Source: CAWHPS01 sp963831235 (GTDB lineage Bacteria; Fibrobacterota; OXYB2-FULL-49-7; JAEUSG01). From it: a stretch of 64,000 bases of DNA. This document shows positions 34,051 to 43,822 of this stretch, one piece after another. The translations under genes were made by a program, and so were the position numbers. The DNA is taken from contig CAWHPS010000048.1 of NCBI GenBank assembly GCA_963831235.1, positions 1-64,000 of the forward strand. The letters are read 5' to 3'. Within the stretch, counting starts at the first letter, position 1. Every line of letters begins with the position of its first letter. The notes under the pieces are model-generated. The model was not told the origin of the DNA. It saw only the letters and a program-made list of their open reading frames with translations, and did not search any database.

Positions 34051-34980
34051 ATGATTAAAGTAGAAAACCTGAAAAAAGTCTACGGTGAAATAACCGCCGT
34101 TGACGACATCTCCTTTGAAGTGAGCAAAGGGGAGATTGTTGGTTTTCTCGGGCCGAACGGCGCGGGAAAAACCACGACAATGAAGATCCTCACATGTTTT
34201 ATCGGCGCCACAAGCGGCCATGCAAGCATTGCCGGCTTTGACGTTGAGAAAAGTTCATTTGATGTGCGAAGCCGTGTGGGCTATCTGCCGGAAAATGCTC
34301 CGCTGTACACAGACATGGATGTCATTAGCTTCCTCAAGTTTACAGCAGAAATCCGCCAGATTAACAAAAGCGTTCTCAACACCCGGCTCGATTACATTAC
34401 ATCAACATGCGGGCTTAAGAGTGTTATCAGACGGCCCATTGCCCAGCTGTCAAAAGGTTTCAGGCAGCGTGTAGGACTTGCACAAGCAATGCTCCATAAC
34501 CCGGAAGTCCTGATTCTTGATGAACCGACATCAGGGCTCGATCCCAACCAGATTGTTGAAATACGAGAACTCATAAAAAATCTCGGCAAAGAAAAGACCG
34601 TTATTCTTTCAACGCACATCCTTCCGGAAGTCGAAGCTACATGCGGCAGGGCAATCATTATTAATGAAGGCAAGATTGTTGCCAAAGGCACACTTGCCGA
34701 ACTTTCCTCGCACAGCCAGGAAATAATAGTGGCCCGCATCCGTGGCGACAGAAATGCCGTGGAAACCGCATTAAAAACAGTTCCCAGCGCCGAGAGCGTC
34801 CGCTTCCGCGAAGAAAAGCAGGGGCTTTCCCTATTCGAGATTACGCCCAAAAAAGGCGCACCAACCGCTGAAGAGGTCTTTAAGACTGTTGCAAATAGCG
34901 GCTTCAGCCTTGCAGAACTGCGCACAGAAGGAGCAAGTCTCGAAGATGTCTTCCAACGACTGACAAGGAGCGTGTCATGA
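34051..34980 (+). CDS. ABC transporter ATP-binding protein, GldA-like
   Basis: The 309-residue ABC ATPase has Walker A GPNGAGKT (34-41), signature LSKGFRQR, Walker B LILDEPTSGLDPNQ and switch STHILPEVE, with a C-terminal ~75-residue regulatory tail (EEVFKTVANSGFSLAELRTEGASLEDVFQRLT). This matches the ABC-2 exporter ATPases beside GldF/GldG-type proteins. With 34977-38377 it forms an ABC-2 transporter similar to the GldAFG set of gliding Bacteroidetes and related operons elsewhere. Its role here (export, gliding, envelope) is unknown. It overlaps the permease by 4 bp. Confidence 0.85.
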   Translation: MIKVENLKKVYGEITAVDDISFEVSKGEIVGFLGPNGAGKTTTMKILTCFIGATSGHASIAGFDVEKSSFDVRSRVGYLPENAPLYTDMDVISFLKFTAEIRQINKSVLNTRLDYITSTCGLKSVIRRPIAQLSKGFRQRVGLAQAMLHNPEVLILDEPTSGLDPNQIVEIRELIKNLGKEKTVILSTHILPEVEATCGRAIIINEGKIVAKGTLAELSSHSQEIIVARIRGDRNAVETALKTVPSAESVRFREEKQGLSLFEITPKKGAPTAEEVFKTVANSGFSLAELRTEGASLEDVFQRLTRSVS

Positions 34981-35693
34981 ACCGTTTTAAAGCAATATTC
35001 AAAAAAGAGTTTTTCGGATACTTCAATTCCCCAATCGCCTATGTTTATCTGTTCGTATATATAGGCTTAACAAACTGGCTCTTCTTCAAGACCTTCTTCC
35101 TTTCAGAACAGGCTTCCATGAGGTCATATTTCGGTATCCTGCCCATTCTCTTTCTCTTTTTCGTACCGGCAGTTACCATGAGGCTATGGGCTGAAGAGAA
35201 AAAAAGTGGCACCATTGAAATTCTTTTCACGCTTCCGCTCCAGGTAATCGAAGTCGTGATGGGCAAATTCCTCGCAGCTTATGCCTTCCTTTCCGTATCT
35301 CTTTTATTTTCACTATCCGTTCCAATAAGCATTGGAATTGCAGGAGATCCGGAATGGGGACCCATTGTATGCGGCTATCTCGGTGCGTTCCTTATGGGAG
35401 GCGCTTACCTTGCAGTCGGTATTTTCGTGTCAAACATCACTGAAAATCAAATTATAGCTTTTATTATGGGGGTCGTGATTACCTTTGCCCTCTACATCTT
35501 AGGTTCACCGATTGTGACCTTTTCAATGCCCAATTTCATTGTTCCGTTATTCACCTTCCTCGGCCTTGGCAATCATTACGAAAGCATCATGCGCGGAGTA
35601 ATCGACTCACGTGATATAATTTACTACCTGAGTATAATCGGCGTGTTCCTGTTCCTGAACACATACAGCATTGAAAACAGGAAATGGAGGTAA
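34977..35693 (+). CDS. ABC-2 type permease, GldF-like
   Basis: The 238-residue integral membrane protein has six predicted helices. The start (MNRFKAIFKKEFFGYFNSPIAYVYL) and the motif MRLWAEEKKSGTIEILFTLPL are typical of ABC-2 permeases adjacent to a GldG-like protein. It overlaps the ATPase gene by 4 bp and is followed 3 bp later by the GldG-like gene, so the complex is probably made from one transcript. Confidence 0.85.
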   Translation: MNRFKAIFKKEFFGYFNSPIAYVYLFVYIGLTNWLFFKTFFLSEQASMRSYFGILPILFLFFVPAVTMRLWAEEKKSGTIEILFTLPLQVIEVVMGKFLAAYAFLSVSLLFSLSVPISIGIAGDPEWGPIVCGYLGAFLMGGAYLAVGIFVSNITENQIIAFIMGVVITFALYILGSPIVTFSMPNFIVPLFTFLGLGNHYESIMRGVIDSRDIIYYLSIIGVFLFLNTYSIENRKWR

Positions 35694-35696
35694 ACA

Positions 35697-37385
35697 ATGG
35701 AAAAAACAAAACTTACGGTTAGAACCAATTTTATTCTTTTCATCGCGGTAATAATAGGCTTTGTGTGCGTGTTCAATTACCTGATGTCCAAATTCTTTTT
35801 AAGGGCTGATCTGACCACCAACAAGGTTTATACAATCTCAGCAGGCACAAAAAGAGTTTTGCGCGGTCTTGACGATATGGTTACGGTAAAGGTCTTCATA
35901 TCCGAAAAGAACCTGCCACCCCTTGCCATGAACCTGACAAGGACAATAAAAGACCTTCTTTCCGAATACGAAGCATACAGCCACGGCAATCTGCAAATAA
36001 AGTATTTCGATCCCACAGATGATCCTGAACAGGCTAATGAGGCCAAATCACTTGGTTTGCAGGAAGTGCCCATGCAAATCATTGAAAAAGACAAGCAGCA
36101 GAATGTGATGTGCTTTATGGGCCTTGTTGTGCTGTATGGCGACAAAAAAGAGAATGTTCCGGTACTAAACAATGTCGGCAACCTGGAATACGATCTTACT
36201 TCACGTATAATAAAGGTAAGCCGCAAAGAGGTCAAGCAGGTCGGCTTTTACTTCGGCAACGGACCTCACAAGTTTCTGCCCGAGGGTTATCCGCAACAGC
36301 AAAATCAGGGCGGAATGGCACAAACCTACGATAATCTGAAGAAAGTGCTCCAGGAACAGTTTGAAGTACGTGAAGTCTCTGATTTGAGCCGCGGCACGCC
36401 AATCCAGTCTGATATTTCAACGCTTGTTATTGCCGGACCCAAATCCATATCAGAGCGCGAAAAATTCGAAATAGACCAGTTCCTGATGAAAGGAGGCAAA
36501 GTCATCGCACTAATCGATGCAGTGGAAATAATGACCCAGTATGGAATAAACGCAATGAAGCAGGCTCATAATACCGGCGAATTGTTCGGAAGCTATGGCG
36601 CCAAGGTAAATCAGGACATAGTGGCTGATGGACGGGCCCACAACAGCATCACGTACCAGGTCAATTATGGCAACTTTGTTTTGCCGGTATCGACTCCCTA
36701 CCCGTTATGGGTCCAGATTATCAAGGGCGGATTTGCCAAAGACAACCCTGCAGTAAGCTCACTTGAAACAATGACCTTCATGTGGCCGAGCTCTGTTGAA
36801 ATCACGCTTTCAAAAGAGGATTCAGCAAGGGTCAAGGCAATACCACTAATTACGACCACCCGGTTTGCAAAAACAATGACTGATAATTTTGATCTTAACC
36901 CACGCAAGGAGTGGAATGCCTTTTTCAATGGAAACTTGAAGTCATACGATATAGGCGTGATCCTTTCGGGTGAGTTCAATTCATATTATGCCGGGAAATC
37001 AATACCCGGTGTCTCGAATCCGGCTGATACCGTAAACAAGAACGCAATTGTTCCCGCCAACGGCGATGCCACAAGAACAATCATCGAAAGAAGCCCTAAA
37101 ACCACATTCGTTCTCATAGGTGATTCCGACTTCTTGTCAGATGGCACTCCGCGGGAAAATACGGTTTTCATGACTAACCTTGTTGAATGGCTGACATTGG
37201 GCGATAATCTTATTGGGGTGCGGTCAAAGAACGTATCAGACAGAATGCTTGACCCCAGGATCACACCTGCAACAAAATCAGCCATACGAATTGTAAACAC
37301 AATCGTTATGCCGCTTCTTGTAATTCTCATCGGGCTCTTCGTGTTCATAAGGCGAAGAAACATTACGAAGAAAGGAGTTGAATAA
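35697..37385 (+). CDS. GldG-like ABC-type auxiliary protein
   Basis: The 562-residue product has one N-terminal helix (FILFIAVIIGFVCVFNYLM), a large periplasmic domain beginning RADLTTNKVYTISAGTKRVLRGLDDMV (the ABC_transp_aux/GldG signature), and a C-terminal helix (IRIVNTIVMPLLVILIGLFVFIRRR). The family accompanies ABC-2 ATPase/permease pairs; its biochemical function is not established. It overlaps the DUF4340 gene by 1 bp. Confidence 0.85.
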   Translation: MEKTKLTVRTNFILFIAVIIGFVCVFNYLMSKFFLRADLTTNKVYTISAGTKRVLRGLDDMVTVKVFISEKNLPPLAMNLTRTIKDLLSEYEAYSHGNLQIKYFDPTDDPEQANEAKSLGLQEVPMQIIEKDKQQNVMCFMGLVVLYGDKKENVPVLNNVGNLEYDLTSRIIKVSRKEVKQVGFYFGNGPHKFLPEGYPQQQNQGGMAQTYDNLKKVLQEQFEVREVSDLSRGTPIQSDISTLVIAGPKSISEREKFEIDQFLMKGGKVIALIDAVEIMTQYGINAMKQAHNTGELFGSYGAKVNQDIVADGRAHNSITYQVNYGNFVLPVSTPYPLWVQIIKGGFAKDNPAVSSLETMTFMWPSSVEITLSKEDSARVKAIPLITTTRFAKTMTDNFDLNPRKEWNAFFNGNLKSYDIGVILSGEFNSYYAGKSIPGVSNPADTVNKNAIVPANGDATRTIIERSPKTTFVLIGDSDFLSDGTPRENTVFMTNLVEWLTLGDNLIGVRSKNVSDRMLDPRITPATKSAIRIVNTIVMPLLVILIGLFVFIRRRNITKKGVE

Positions 37386-38377
37386 TGAAGCAGACTTTGA
37401 TACTGCTCGGTGTCCTTGCCGCTCTGATAGCGGTAATTATGGTATCCAACAGGGTTTCAGCAACCCGCGAAAAACCTGAATTTTTCAAAGGTTTCAATAA
37501 ATCAAAGGTGAGCCGTATCTCCATTTCCAGGTATGGGAGCAACGAAACCCTTAAGAAGGAAGATGGTAAATGGTTTGCCACACAAAATGGTGATTACCCT
37601 GCTGATTCTGCCAAAATAAACATAATACTTAACTTTATGGCTGATCAGAAAAAGGATGATCCCATTTCCAAGAACCCGGCCAAACACTCGGAACTGAAAG
37701 TGGATTCAATCAATGCAACCAAAGTCATTGTTGAATCCGGCCCATCAAAGGTTGTTTTCCTTTATGGCAGCATGGCACAGGGATTCAGCGGCAACTACCT
37801 TCGCTTCGATGGAAAGAATGAGGTCTATGTGTCCAAGGGCGGCATGGAACAGGTTTTTAACAGCGCTCCCAACTTCTATCGCAGCAAAGTTCTTTTTGCC
37901 CTTAACAAGGACAATATAACAGGGCTGTCAGTTATTTACAAACCAAATAAGGATAGTGCTGCAATCGAATTTTCCGCTCAGTTCAATGTTGAAAAGGCTG
38001 TTTGGAAGATTGACAAACCTGAGACCATTGATGGTGACGGGAGCAGGATGAATGATTATCTTGCCAAATTCTGCGGTCTTGAGGTTGACGAGTGGTACGA
38101 CAAAGACACTACAACCGCCCTTGGATTTGATAACCCTATCCTTCGCGCCTCGCTTAAAAAGAGCGACGGCTCCACTATTTCTTTGCTTGCAGGCGCTGAA
38201 AAGAATGGAAATCGCTATGTTAAAGTCGAGGGAGACAACAACAAGTATATTCTCAGGTCAGGAAAAATTGACGCACTAAAGCCGTCTATATCGGACCTGA
38301 AAGCAAAACCCGCGGCCCCGAGCGATACAGCTAGTTCAAAGGCAAAGCCAGTGCTGGGGTTCCCTCAGGGAAAGTAA
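37385..38377 (+). CDS. DUF4340-family periplasmic protein
   Basis: The 330-residue product has an N-terminal membrane anchor (TLILLGVLAALIAVIMVS), then the DUF4340 pattern SKVSRISISRYGSNETLKKEDGKWF, a central KYILRSGKIDALKPS, and a Pro/Ala-rich tail. DUF4340 genes routinely end GldG-like operons. It is probably part of the same envelope complex. The operon is closed by the terminator at 38411-38439. Confidence 0.85.
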   Translation: MKQTLILLGVLAALIAVIMVSNRVSATREKPEFFKGFNKSKVSRISISRYGSNETLKKEDGKWFATQNGDYPADSAKINIILNFMADQKKDDPISKNPAKHSELKVDSINATKVIVESGPSKVVFLYGSMAQGFSGNYLRFDGKNEVYVSKGGMEQVFNSAPNFYRSKVLFALNKDNITGLSVIYKPNKDSAAIEFSAQFNVEKAVWKIDKPETIDGDGSRMNDYLAKFCGLEVDEWYDKDTTTALGFDNPILRASLKKSDGSTISLLAGAEKNGNRYVKVEGDNNKYILRSGKIDALKPSISDLKAKPAAPSDTASSKAKPVLGFPQGK

Positions 38378-38410
38378 CATATAACAACTTTTAAGTTGTG
38401 AAAGATCAAC

Positions 38411-38439
38411 AAAAGCCCGCTTTAAAAGCGGGCTTTTTT
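38411..38439 (+). terminator. Intrinsic terminator of the ABC-2/gld-like operon
   Basis: AAAAGCCCGC (38411-38420), loop TTTAAAA, GCGGGCTTTTTT (38428-38439), followed by GTTTTT. A 10-bp GC-rich stem with a long U tail; high-confidence rho-independent terminator. Confidence 0.92.
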
Positions 38440-38495
38440 GTTTTTATTTACGAATTATCTTTTGTGCCTGTTGTTTATTATTTTTCATTTATCCA

Positions 38496-40235
38496 ATGCC
38501 GCTAAAAAAACCCAATACATCAATAACCGGTTTCTTTATCCCAGTCGGTCTAATCCTTTTTGTGGACTTGTTTTTAGTCCGCGACTTTGCATGGCTTAAA
38601 GATAATTTTCATGGTATAAGGTTTCTGGTTAATTACCTGCTTGGAATAATAGGTCTTCTGTCAATGGTTTACCTTCTTAAGATTATTTTTATCAGAAACA
38701 TTCTCCTAAAAATCATTGCTTTTATTTTAATCTTCCTTCCATTGATTCTCGAACTTTCGTATTTCTCTGTTTATAACAAATTCATTCCTCCATTTGGATT
38801 TTCCTTTTTTTCCGAAAACATGGGTCTTACTCTTAGTCTGTACCTGGAAAATCTGCGGCTATTCCGGACACTGTTGCTTGTTATTGCAACAGTAATTGCT
38901 TTTAGGCTGCTTTTTCATCATACTTCGCGTGTCAGGATAGTTCCTCTGATTTGCAGTATCATTCTGCTCGGGGCAGTAATTATACATGGCGTATTCGGCT
39001 GGTATTCGGTAAATATGTTCAGCAACGGAGTAATGGCATTTTATAATGCGCTGATAGACAATTCGTTGCGCAGTACAGGGGTTTTTCGCATAAACCGCCC
39101 TGAAGTCCCAAAATCCGTGAATACCATAACCTCTGGAAAAGCACCGGTTATCTGGATTATCGGTGAATCAACATGCCTGACTCATATGAGTCTTTATGGT
39201 TACTGGCGGGAAACAACATCCTGTCTAGATTCTTTGAACAAAAGCAATAAACTCGTGGCATTCAGGAATGCAATAAGCGTGGGTAATAAAACCAACCTGT
39301 CCGTGCCTTACATGCTGACAGGCCTTGAAGGGCCGGACCCCAAGGGACGATTCTATGTGACACCGACAATATTTGCTTACGCCAAAGCCGCTGGATATAA
39401 GACAGCTTTTCTTACGGCCCAGGATTTTAAATGGGGACATATGGATAAAATCCTCATTGACAGGAATGTTGATGAATTTGTAGATGGTTCTTCAATTTCT
39501 TCCTCAGTCGATGTTCTGGAAGGCATTGACGATATGCTTCTTTTAAATAAAATGGCGGGGCCATACATAGACAGTATCACAGCGCCGTTTTTGCTTGTTC
39601 TTCAGATGAACGGCAGCCATTACCCATACTCAAGACACTGCCCTTATGAATACAAAAAGTTCATGCCTGAAAAAGGAGACAATTCAATTGAGGCGTACGA
39701 CAACACTGTTGTTTACACTGATCACTTTCTCGGAATGTTGTATAAAAAAGCCTTATCACGTTTTCCCGGTTGCTGGATTATTTTCACACCCGATCATGGA
39801 CAAAATATTGGAGGAAACGGAGGATTGTACAATGACAGCTATTTGAGTGATGTTGTTCACAACCCGCTCATTATAATCCCTCCCACAAGCGAGATGGATA
39901 AAATCAGAATCAATATTGATGCGCCGATAAGCCAGGCTGATATTGCAGCCACAATCATGGAAATAATGGATATGCATCCATTGAAGCCAGTTAATGGATT
40001 GTCGCTTTTAAAACCAATTCCTACCGACAGATTGCGTTTATGCAGTGAATATATGCCGACTTTTCATAACAATCCTTCAGCACTGCTCTTTTTACCTGAT
40101 CTCAGTTCCTATAGGATTGATTTTACAAAACAAAGTGTTTTAATGCCTGATGGACAAAGTATAAAGCCCTATTCAACTTTGAATGATACTTTAAGAAATT
40201 ATATTGAAAGCAGGCTTAAGGGACCTTTGAATTGA
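38496..40235 (+). CDS. Phosphoethanolamine transferase-like sulfatase-fold membrane protein
   Basis: The 579-residue product has about five N-terminal membrane helices (to ~residue 165) and a periplasmic alkaline-phosphatase/sulfatase-fold domain. VIWIIGESTCLTHMSLYGY (nucleophile Thr226 in GEST) and FTPDHGQNIGGNGG supply the metal-binding residues, as in EptA/CptA/OpgE phosphoethanolamine transferases. Such enzymes move phosphoethanolamine from phosphatidylethanolamine onto lipid A, core sugars or other glycans. The acceptor cannot be read from sequence. It is convergent with the fusion protein at 40252-42729. Confidence 0.85.
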   Translation: MPLKKPNTSITGFFIPVGLILFVDLFLVRDFAWLKDNFHGIRFLVNYLLGIIGLLSMVYLLKIIFIRNILLKIIAFILIFLPLILELSYFSVYNKFIPPFGFSFFSENMGLTLSLYLENLRLFRTLLLVIATVIAFRLLFHHTSRVRIVPLICSIILLGAVIIHGVFGWYSVNMFSNGVMAFYNALIDNSLRSTGVFRINRPEVPKSVNTITSGKAPVIWIIGESTCLTHMSLYGYWRETTSCLDSLNKSNKLVAFRNAISVGNKTNLSVPYMLTGLEGPDPKGRFYVTPTIFAYAKAAGYKTAFLTAQDFKWGHMDKILIDRNVDEFVDGSSISSSVDVLEGIDDMLLLNKMAGPYIDSITAPFLLVLQMNGSHYPYSRHCPYEYKKFMPEKGDNSIEAYDNTVVYTDHFLGMLYKKALSRFPGCWIIFTPDHGQNIGGNGGLYNDSYLSDVVHNPLIIIPPTSEMDKIRINIDAPISQADIAATIMEIMDMHPLKPVNGLSLLKPIPTDRLRLCSEYMPTFHNNPSALLFLPDLSSYRIDFTKQSVLMPDGQSIKPYSTLNDTLRNYIESRLKGPLN

Positions 40236-40251
40236 GCAACCGGTCAGACTG

Positions 40252-42729
40252 CTATATAAACAGGTTTAAATTGGCCTCTTCAGCTGCTTGAAGATATGTT
40301 GCAACACCGCCTATTTTAACCCCGTCAATAAGCTCTTCTGCCGCGACCCCCATTATATCCATGGACATCTGGCAGGCAACAAGCTCAGCCCCTGCTTTTA
40401 TTGCGCTATCGATCATTGATTCCAGAGAATCAACACGCTTCATCTTCATACGCAGCTTCATCATTATGCGCCCCAGTCCAAACATGTTTATCTTTGATAA
40501 ATTAAGAGCGCGGCTATTACCCGGCATCATAAGCGAAAACATCCGTCCCATTAGATCCTTTTTAACGCTCGGCTTGTTTTTCCTTTTAATTACATTCAAT
40601 CCCCAGAAGGTAAAAAACATGGTAACCCTGCCGCCAGTTGACAATGCACCATTAGCAATGACGAATGATGCAAGCGCCTTGTCCATATCATCGCTGAAAA
40701 CTATCAAGGTCTTGTTTCGATTGCCAGGTGAAATTGACGGCTTCCGGGATGTTTCGACCTTCTGCACAAGGGCTGTTATGGTCCCAGCCTCTTCCTTCAG
40801 CGAAACTAATCTGTGACCCGTAAGGGTGCACCATGAAGCCGCATCACGGGCAAAACCGGGATCGCTTGCAACAAGCCGTACACTCTCACCAAATCTTATT
40901 TTATCGACTTCCTGCTTTAGTCTTATTATCGGCCCGGGACACTGGAGACCACAGGCGTCAGCATCAACAATCCTGCTTCCTTCAGGGTATGTTTCATTCT
41001 TTGGTGCGGCCTGGTGTATATCATCGTCCTTAGTCATGAAATCTCCCTGAAAAATATCCTCGTTTCCCTGTTTTGCCGTTACATGTTCCCATGTCTTGTA
41101 ACCGCCGGAAAGATTATATGCCTCGTCAATATTGTTTTGATAGAGTATTCTGCAAGCAAGATAGGCACGCAAACCAACCCCGCAGAAAACAATAATCTTT
41201 TTATTACGCGGGACCTCCTGAAGCCTCTTTCTTAAGCTGTCAATGGGTATATTTACTGAGCCCTCTATGGTCCCGAGTGCAAATTCCTCCTGCGTACGGA
41301 CATCGAGCAAAAGGATATCAGGCTTGCCTGCCATTTCTTTGACATCATACCATTGAACGGTTTTAACAATCCCCTGAATTATATTCTCAGCCGCAAAACC
41401 GGCAATATTCACAGGGTCTTTTGCCGAAGAATATGGCGGCGCATAAGCATGCTCGAACTCGGTAAGGTCAGATACGCAACCGCCATGTTTTAAGACCATT
41501 GCAATTGCGTCAATACGCTTATCCACCCCTTCGTATCCAACAGCCTGGGCCCCGTAAAGCTTTCCGGTATCAGGCGCAAAAACAAGTTTAAGTGTCATGG
41601 GCAAAGCTCCTGGAAAATATCCTGCATGCGATCCCACATGAATTATGGACTCCTTGAAGGGAATGCCTGCTTTCTTTAATGTCTTTGCAGCAACGCCTGT
41701 TACACCCGCTGTTACATCAAATACTTTGGCGATTGCCGTTCCTATGGCACCTGCATATTTTCGAGTATTTCCAAAAGCAATGTTATCGGCAACTATCCGC
41801 CCCTGTTTATTGGCAGGCCCGGCCAAATATGTGGAAACCCGTTTGCCCAAAATAGGATGCATGAATTCAACCGCATCGCCCACAGCATAAATATTATGAT
41901 CTGATGTTCGCATGTATTCGTCAACCACTATTGCGCCTCTCTCTCCCAAGTCAAGCCCGGCATCCTTTGCAAGTCCGCTTTCAGGTTTGATTCCAATCGA
42001 AAGAATGACCATGTCAGTTGATATGATTTTATTGCTTGCAAGCCGGACTGATAATTTTCCGTTTTCACGGGAGAATGCCGAGACACCATCTTTAAGATAT
42101 AACTCAACATTTTTGGTCTTAAGGTGCTGATGTACTTCAGATGCCATTTCAAAATCAAGGGGAGCCATCACCTGTTCAAGAAGTTCCACGATAGTTATCT
42201 TTATTCCCTGATGAGCAAGATTCTCCGCCATCTCAAGGCCGATAAAACCCGCGCCAACAATTACAGCGTGCGTTGGATGGGTTTTGACTATATGGTTGTA
42301 AATTGCATCCGTGTCCGAGACCGTGCGCAATGTGAAGATTGAACTGTCATTTATTCCAGTAATAGGCGGCTTTATTGGTTCAGCTCCAGGAGATAGAACA
42401 AGCTTGTCGTATTTTTCAAAAAATGTCGCTTGTGTGCGTACATCCCTTACCTCCACTTGTTTTGCGGCCCTGTCAATCCTTATAACCTCATGCTGGACTT
42501 TAATTTTAATGTTGAAACGTGTTGTAAAGCTTTCCGGCGTCTGAACAAATAATTTTCCGCGCTCATTTATTATTCCACCGATATAATAAGGCAATCCGCA
42601 ATTTGCGTAGGAAACATACTCCCCGCGTTCGAACATGATGATGTCAGCTGCTTCATCAAGCCTGCGAAGCCGAGCTGCTGTTGTGGCACCGCCCGCAACA
42701 CCACCTACGATTACTACTTTTTTTCCCAT
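40252..42729 (-). CDS. CoA-disulfide reductase/rhodanese/TusA/DsrE-like four-domain protein
   Basis: The 825-residue product joins four sulfur-relay modules. First, an FAD/NAD(P) disulfide oxidoreductase (about 1-450) with VVIVGGVAGGATTAARLRRL and active-site Cys44 in YANCGLPYYIGG, as in CoA-disulfide reductase/persulfide reductase. Second, a rhodanese (about 455-550) with FCGVGLRAYLACR. Third, a TusA domain with DACGLQCPGPIIRLKQEV (about 590-655). Fourth, a DsrE/DsrF-like domain at the C-terminus (IVFSDDMDKALASFVIANGA ... VACQMSMDIMGV). This arrangement is known in anaerobes; a role in sulfur trafficking or polysulfide/persulfide reduction is inferred. It is monocistronic and convergent with the phosphoethanolamine transferase gene. 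Confidence 0.9.
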   Translation of the reverse strand: MGKKVVIVGGVAGGATTAARLRRLDEAADIIMFERGEYVSYANCGLPYYIGGIINERGKLFVQTPESFTTRFNIKIKVQHEVIRIDRAAKQVEVRDVRTQATFFEKYDKLVLSPGAEPIKPPITGINDSSIFTLRTVSDTDAIYNHIVKTHPTHAVIVGAGFIGLEMAENLAHQGIKITIVELLEQVMAPLDFEMASEVHQHLKTKNVELYLKDGVSAFSRENGKLSVRLASNKIISTDMVILSIGIKPESGLAKDAGLDLGERGAIVVDEYMRTSDHNIYAVGDAVEFMHPILGKRVSTYLAGPANKQGRIVADNIAFGNTRKYAGAIGTAIAKVFDVTAGVTGVAAKTLKKAGIPFKESIIHVGSHAGYFPGALPMTLKLVFAPDTGKLYGAQAVGYEGVDKRIDAIAMVLKHGGCVSDLTEFEHAYAPPYSSAKDPVNIAGFAAENIIQGIVKTVQWYDVKEMAGKPDILLLDVRTQEEFALGTIEGSVNIPIDSLRKRLQEVPRNKKIIVFCGVGLRAYLACRILYQNNIDEAYNLSGGYKTWEHVTAKQGNEDIFQGDFMTKDDDIHQAAPKNETYPEGSRIVDADACGLQCPGPIIRLKQEVDKIRFGESVRLVASDPGFARDAASWCTLTGHRLVSLKEEAGTITALVQKVETSRKPSISPGNRNKTLIVFSDDMDKALASFVIANGALSTGGRVTMFFTFWGLNVIKRKNKPSVKKDLMGRMFSLMMPGNSRALNLSKINMFGLGRIMMKLRMKMKRVDSLESMIDSAIKAGAELVACQMSMDIMGVAAEELIDGVKIGGVATYLQAAEEANLNLFI

Positions 42730-42851
42730 AAATGCCTCATTAAAAGTTTCGATTCCAAATAACCATATAATGAAATATTAATTTTACACCAGGACATCAA
42801 GAAGAGGGTCGAAAAATATTAAAAGGCCATTTCAAAATAGAGGAAATAAAA

Positions 42852-42927
42852 TCGGGATGGTGAGATTTGAACTCACGACCACTTGCACCCCAAGCAAGTG
42901 CGCTAGACCGGGCTGCGCTACATCCCG
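42852..42927 (-). tRNA. tRNA-Pro(GGG)
   Basis: The minus strand folds as a tRNA: 7-bp acceptor stem CGGGATG/CATCCCG (42921-42927 and 42853-42859), discriminator A (42852), anticodon stem CTTGC/GCAAG around the loop TTGGGGT with anticodon GGG, and a T-arm with GTTCAAATC. The CCA end is not encoded. GGG reads CCC/CCU proline codons. Confidence 0.95.
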
Positions 42928-43242
42928 AAATTTGAATTCTGCTGTAACACATTAAAATAAAAAAAGATGTAACTACAAAGAAAGAGAATCTTTTTCGGGA
43001 TCAATCCACAATAAAAATGCCAAATTACACTGATTTACCCTGTAGTTGTGTAACGTGGACAAAGAAAGCTTTTTAACAATCCATCCTATTGAAAATTACG
43101 ATCCTTTATTTTCATTTTGAATTATTACAAGTAGCAAATTTTCCATTAACCTGACAGTTGCGGGAAATGTATTTTTCAAGTAAAAATCCTGATGGAAACC
43201 AAATAAAAATTCGGATATAACAATTATTCAAAGGAAATAAAT
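42928..43242. other. Intergenic region, no feature recognised
   Basis: About 315 bp of AT-rich sequence between the tRNA and the interrupted gene at 43243. A weak 8-bp inverted repeat (AAAAAGAT at 42961-42968 with ATCTTTTT at 42988-42995) is present. No ORF or RNA is recognised. Confidence 0.4.
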
Positions 43243-43749
43243 ATGAATCCAGACAACAACCCAAACACTCTTTATTCCGAAGACCAACGTTTTAATAGCA
43301 TCTTCTTCCGAATTATTGTCGCCTTTTCCGCTATAATCACTTTCTATATGCTATTCACCAAGCTTATCCTTGTGAATCCTCCACAGGATTGAGACTACGG
43401 TGTTCTTGTTCCGGTAATTATTGCTGGTGTTGTGTTCCCACTGTTATTTTTCTTAACGAAATTGAAAATCCGTATTGAATCTTCTGGAATATTCTTTCGT
43501 TTTACGCCATTCCATTTAAAATGGTATCATATCTCAGTTTCTGAAATCCAAGAGGCCTCATCAATAACTTATCGTCCGATTCGTGATTATGGCGGTTGGG
43601 GAATAAGGTATGGGTGGAAAGGTAGAGCCTATAATGTTTCTGGCAATAAAGGGCTTCAAATAAAAACGATAAAAGGCGAAAACATTTTATTTGGTACACA
43701 AAAGCCGGATGAATTCTTGAAGGTATTGGAATCCATAAGGAAACCGTAG
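43243..43749 (+). pseudogene. Small membrane protein gene with in-frame TGA
   Basis: From ATG 43243 (site AAAGGAA upstream) one frame runs to TAG 43747-43749 except for a single TGA at 43390-43392. The product reads MNPDNNPNTLYSEDQRFNSI, a first membrane helix (FRIIVAFSAIITFYMLFTKL), LVNPPQD-stop-DYGVLVPVIIAGVVFPLLFFLT (second helix), then a soluble PH-like part (IRIESSGIFFRFTPFHLKWY ... RDYGGWGIRYGWKGRAYNVSG). The pattern resembles small bacterial membrane proteins of the DUF6141 type; that family name is a guess. A TGG-to-TGA change would create the stop. Either a recent nonsense mutation or a sequencing error; the 3' part (from 43432) could be made alone from an internal start. Confidence 0.55.
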
Positions 43750-43822
43750 GGAAAAATAATCCGCAACTGTTCAAAGAAATCAAATTAAGATTCTTTTTAC
43801 GACAATAACAAATTATCTTTTA

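Noticed and set aside
43390..43392. TGA as selenocysteine or Trp recoding site
   Set aside because: No SECIS-like hairpin follows, no selenoprotein family matches, and TGA is a normal stop in many other genes here.
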